A stretch of DNA of 7,135 nt, taken from the NCBI GenBank assembly GCA_038251425.1, contig JBBSBI010000245.1, positions 1 to 7,135 of the forward strand, written 5' to 3'. Each line of letters begins with the position of its first letter. The first letter of the stretch is position 1. Of this stretch, positions 5,171-7,135 are shown piece after piece. The translations under genes were made by a program, and so were the position numbers. A model generated the notes under the pieces. It was not told the origin of the DNA and ran no database searches. It saw only the letters and a program-made list of their open reading frames with translations. This stretch comes from JBBRRP01 sp038251425. GTDB lineage: Bacteria; Myxococcota_A; Polyangia; Polyangiales; Polyangiaceae.

Positions 5171-6685
5171 ATGCGCCTGTTTTCAACAAGCTTATTAATT
5201 CTTGCAGCAGTTCTATCCACGGTCGCTGCGCACGCGGCGTGCGATGGAAGTCGGGCGCTTTCTGATGCCAGTATCAAAGAGTGCACTCGCGAAGGCATGT
5301 TCTGCGCGTATTGGGAGCCGCCGACCAATGATCCCAACACCAAGTTCCCGTTGGTCATTTTTCTGCACGGGGCGGGCTCCTCGGTGGCTTGTGCTGCCGG
5401 GCACGAGACTAGCTTCAGTTGGCAGGTAGACGACGGTTGGACCTGCCAGCTGCAGGAGATCATGGACAACCGAACGCAGTTCCCGGCCTATGTCATGGCT
5501 CCGAGAGCTCCAAACTGCGACAACAATCTGAACGAGAACCCGAACGCCGCTTCCTTCGTCACCTGGGATTGGGCTTCGAAGGATTCCTACAACATGACCA
5601 CTCTCGCCGAGTCCAAGACGCTTATGACGACTCGAGCGATGATTCAGGCTCTACAGGCTCAGTACCCCAACATTGATCCGGAGCGGATCTACGTCACCGG
5701 CGTTTCGATGGGCGGCTATGGTGCATGGGACATGATTTCGCGCACTCCGGAGCTTTTTGCCGCGGGGGTTCCCGCCGATGGAGGTGGTTCGCCACAGGCG
5801 GCGCCGGGCCTGAAAAATATGGCTGTGTGGTCGTTCCATAATGGTGATGACACCGTGTGGCCCGATAGCGATCGAGCAGTGTTTGAAGCCGTCGCCAAGG
5901 CCGGAGGAAGGCCCTACTATACCGAGGGCGCAATTGGGGGACACGGTGGTATGTGGCGTGCAGGTCCGGCTGGCTTTGTGCCTTGGATGTTCGCCCAACG
6001 GCGTGGTGTTCCTGCAACACCAGTTTCCTGGCTGACCTTCTCACCCGAGGGTGGTGAGTTACCAGGCCCTACGGCGACGGTCACCCTCACCACGACCCCC
6101 GCAGCTGATGAAGTGCGTTACACCACAGACGGGACCGTACCGAGTACAGCCAACGACGTCGGAACCCTCTACACCGGCCCGTTCACCCTCAGCGCCAGTG
6201 CCGTCGTGATTGCGGCGGCCCACTCCGGGGCCGAAGGTGACGAGGTCACGGTCTTCCACGCAGCACCCTTCAAAGTGGGTGATTCCCCCTTGCCTGCTGG
6301 TGCTGAACTCATGCCCTATACCGCTTACGTTCCTCCGGTTGGGAGCACAGGTGGCGCTTCCACGAGCGGCACTGGCGGCGCCTCTGCGACTGGCGGTGCT
6401 AGCTCAAGCTCCGGCGGAGCGAGCAACTCAGGCGGTGCGTCGAATCCTCCTCGCGGCGTTGGGGGGACTTCTGCCGCTGCAGGTGGCGCCTCGTCCGGTA
6501 GCGGCGGTACCAAACCGTCAACCAGTGGTGGCGTGGCGAGCAAGCCTCAAGGACCCACGAAAACATCGGGCTGCAGCCTGGCCCGCACCGAGCAGTCCGG
6601 GAACTCGATGTTGAGCTTCGGCATGGCCTCGGTGGCGATTGCAGCTTTTGCTTCACGGCGCCGTCAGCGGAGCTCTCGATCCTAA
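5171..6685 (+). CDS. Secreted alpha/beta hydrolase (esterase/peptidase-like) with chitobiase C-terminal-like domain and MYXO-CTERM anchor
   Basis: 504 residues. 1-22: Sec signal peptide with AHA before the likely signal-peptidase I site. About 40-280: alpha/beta hydrolase of the PHB-depolymerase/feruloyl-esterase/predicted-peptidase type, with oxyanion block FPLVIFLHGAGS (59-70), nucleophile S179 in YVTGVSMGGYGAW, probable acid D227 in HNGDDTVWP and H258 in GGHGGMW. Eight Cys between 24 and 116 (for example C38, C45, C74, C92, C116) suggest disulfides. About 285-367: beta domain like the chitobiase/hexosaminidase C-terminal module (VRYTTDGTVPS, LYTGPFTLSAS), often carbohydrate-associated. 391-455: low-complexity linker with six GGAS units. 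467-504: MYXO-CTERM-type tail with GC468, a hydrophobic segment about 479-494 and RRR at 496-498, the sorting signal cut by myxosortase in myxobacteria. It probably cleaves an ester in an extracellular polymer at the cell surface; the substrate is inference. Single gene, strong ribosome binding site, hairpin 10 nt after the stop. Confidence 0.92.
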   Translation: MRLFSTSLLILAAVLSTVAAHAACDGSRALSDASIKECTREGMFCAYWEPPTNDPNTKFPLVIFLHGAGSSVACAAGHETSFSWQVDDGWTCQLQEIMDNRTQFPAYVMAPRAPNCDNNLNENPNAASFVTWDWASKDSYNMTTLAESKTLMTTRAMIQALQAQYPNIDPERIYVTGVSMGGYGAWDMISRTPELFAAGVPADGGGSPQAAPGLKNMAVWSFHNGDDTVWPDSDRAVFEAVAKAGGRPYYTEGAIGGHGGMWRAGPAGFVPWMFAQRRGVPATPVSWLTFSPEGGELPGPTATVTLTTTPAADEVRYTTDGTVPSTANDVGTLYTGPFTLSASAVVIAAAHSGAEGDEVTVFHAAPFKVGDSPLPAGAELMPYTAYVPPVGSTGGASTSGTGGASATGGASSSSGGASNSGGASNPPRGVGGTSAAAGGASSGSGGTKPSTSGGVASKPQGPTKTSGCSLARTEQSGNSMLSFGMASVAIAAFASRRRQRSSRS

Positions 6686-6694
6686 GCGTCCCGT

Positions 6695-6727
6695 GGTGAG
6701 GCGATTGGGGTCGACGGTTGCCTCACC
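6695..6727 (+). terminator. Hairpin after the hydrolase gene, probable terminator
   Basis: GGTGAGGC (6695-6702) pairs perfectly with GCCTCACC (6720-6727), and the stem can extend by three pairs including G-U, leaving a loop of about 11 nt. It starts 10 nt after the TAA. No T-run follows, so it may act as an mRNA 3'-end stabiliser or an inefficient terminator. Confidence 0.45.
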
Positions 6728-6865
6728 CAGCCGCGCCCCAGCGGTGCCGAAAAACGGCATCCACCGACGGCGCAGAGTGTAAACGCTCAGTCCTGTTTGT
6801 TGTGAACCGTACAAGATGAATGAGAAATCTGTGAAGGCGACTAGAGCAAATTCCTTAGTTCCGAT

Positions 6866-6915
6866 GTCTCCCCCGGTCGCGCGCAGCGGTGAGCGAGCAC
6901 GGCTTTGGGGGAGAC
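6866..6915. repeat. 9-bp perfect inverted repeat with 32-bp GC-rich centre
   Basis: GTCTCCCCC at 6866-6874 is the exact complement of GGGGGAGAC at 6907-6915. The centre is rich in GCG/AGCG steps and could fold further. It may be a terminator-like structure for a transcript from either side, a small transcribed structure, or a REP-like element. No T-run follows on either strand. Confidence 0.5.
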
Positions 6916-7034
6916 CGGCCGCCCGTAGGCACCAAGCTCAAATTCGTTCAGACTGAGACGTGAATCTGAAGCCGAGGATGGACGAGAGGGGGCAACATCT
7001 TCACCATGAGACGCCTTCATTCGCGTGTGAAGCC

Positions 7035-7135
7035 TTATTCCCGCACCACGTCATCAATTGAAGTCGCGTAGAGGATCCGCTCAAGGAAAAGAGCATAAGG
7101 AGCATAAGGAGCATAAGGAGCATAAGGAGCATAAG
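7035..7135 (-). CDS. C-terminus of a DUF4351-like protein with in-frame 9-bp repeats (partial)
   Basis: The minus-strand frame is open from the right edge to TAA at 7035-7037, giving 32 visible codons. The distal part reads Tyr-Ala-Pro four times plus Tyr-Ala, encoded by the tandem repeat. The last 18 residues are LFLERILYATSIDDVVRE. These align without gaps to the last 18 of the fragment at 4566-4742 (LWAERTIPANSLDEIFSD): six identities (L, E, R, A, S, D) and conservative changes at most other positions, with the stop at the same place. This supports a DUF4351-like tail, although 18 residues is short. The gene body lies outside the window, so whether it is intact cannot be said. The other two minus-strand frames also stay open through the repeat but show no resemblance to anything. 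Confidence 0.4.
   Translation of the reverse strand, partial: YAPYAPYAPYAPYALFLERILYATSIDDVVRE
7091..7135. repeat. 9-bp tandem repeat, five exact copies, continuing past the window edge
   Basis: GAGCATAAG is repeated five times without a mismatch from 7091 to the last base. The length is a multiple of three, so copy-number changes would keep any overlapping reading frame. On the plus strand one frame has a stop in every unit; all three minus-strand frames are open, one giving Tyr-Ala-Pro units. Confidence 0.95.

Larger units (their letters stand above)
6686..7034. other. Non-coding interval with inverted repeats
   Basis: No gene is visible on either strand. It holds the hairpin after the hydrolase, a short hairpin at 6744-6760 (TGCCG and CGGCA around an A5 loop), and a 9-bp inverted repeat at 6866-6915. 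No tRNA cloverleaf or promoter pair was recognised. Confidence 0.6.

Noticed and set aside
5171..5245. Hydrolase as a lipoprotein (Cys24 after HAA)
   Set aside because: His stands at the -3 position and an AHA signal-peptidase I site lies just before; the MYXO-CTERM tail already gives an anchor.
4870..5469. 199-codon minus-strand frame reaching into the hydrolase start
   Set aside because: Its distal half is antisense to the hydrolase signal peptide and N-terminal domain. Only the part left of about 5120 could be a remnant, and that is recorded separately with low confidence.
6325..6543. Pro/Ala-rich minus-strand frame
   Set aside because: Antisense image of the GGAS linker; low-complexity DNA gives open frames on both strands.
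7091..7135. CRISPR array or ribosome-binding-site array
   Set aside because: The 9-bp units are contiguous with no spacers. AAGGAG recurs only because of the repeat unit and no start codon follows at a sensible distance.

Overview
The window most likely comes from a myxobacterium (Myxococcota, probably the Polyangia side). This is inferred from three things read in the sequence. A secreted hydrolase ends in a MYXO-CTERM-type tail after a GGAS-rich linker. Two consecutive genes encode lipoproteins. One of these carries a duplicated Cys...GCG motif of a kind I associate with myxobacterial lipoproteins. GC is around 60% in the stretches I counted, which is low for this phylum, so the assignment stays at phylum level.

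Layout. Positions 1-3259 hold three genes on the minus strand, read right to left: a divergent 6-pyruvoyl-tetrahydropterin synthase/QueD-like protein (2846-3259), a trypsin-like HtrA/DegP-type serine protease lipoprotein without a PDZ domain (1430-2809), and a TPR-like lipoprotein (1-1422) whose C-terminus lies beyond the left edge. The gaps are 36 and 7 nt, so they are probably one transcript. The protease and the TPR lipoprotein look like a functional pair at the cell envelope. Divergent from them is a Uma2-family (DUF820) PD-(D/E)XK protein (3386-3955, GTG start).

Positions 3956-5170 look like decaying DNA. They hold a 5'-truncated FG-GAP beta-propeller gene with 198-bp repeats (minus strand), a start-less C-terminal fragment of a DUF4351/Rpn-type protein (plus strand), and a doubtful frameshifted minus-strand remnant. 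Positions 5171-6685 encode an intact secreted alpha/beta hydrolase with the order signal peptide, Ser-Asp-His hydrolase domain, chitobiase C-terminal-like beta domain, Gly/Ser/Ala linker, MYXO-CTERM.

Positions 6686-7034 are non-coding and contain two clear inverted repeats. The right edge (7035-7135) is a minus-strand C-terminus that resembles the DUF4351 tail seen at 4566-4742. It is preceded in frame by five exact copies of a 9-bp tandem repeat that continues out of the window.

I see no convincing phage, CRISPR or defence operon. The least explained parts are the protease/TPR lipoprotein pair, the active-site-poor pterin synthase homologue, and the repeat-bearing DUF4351-like end.
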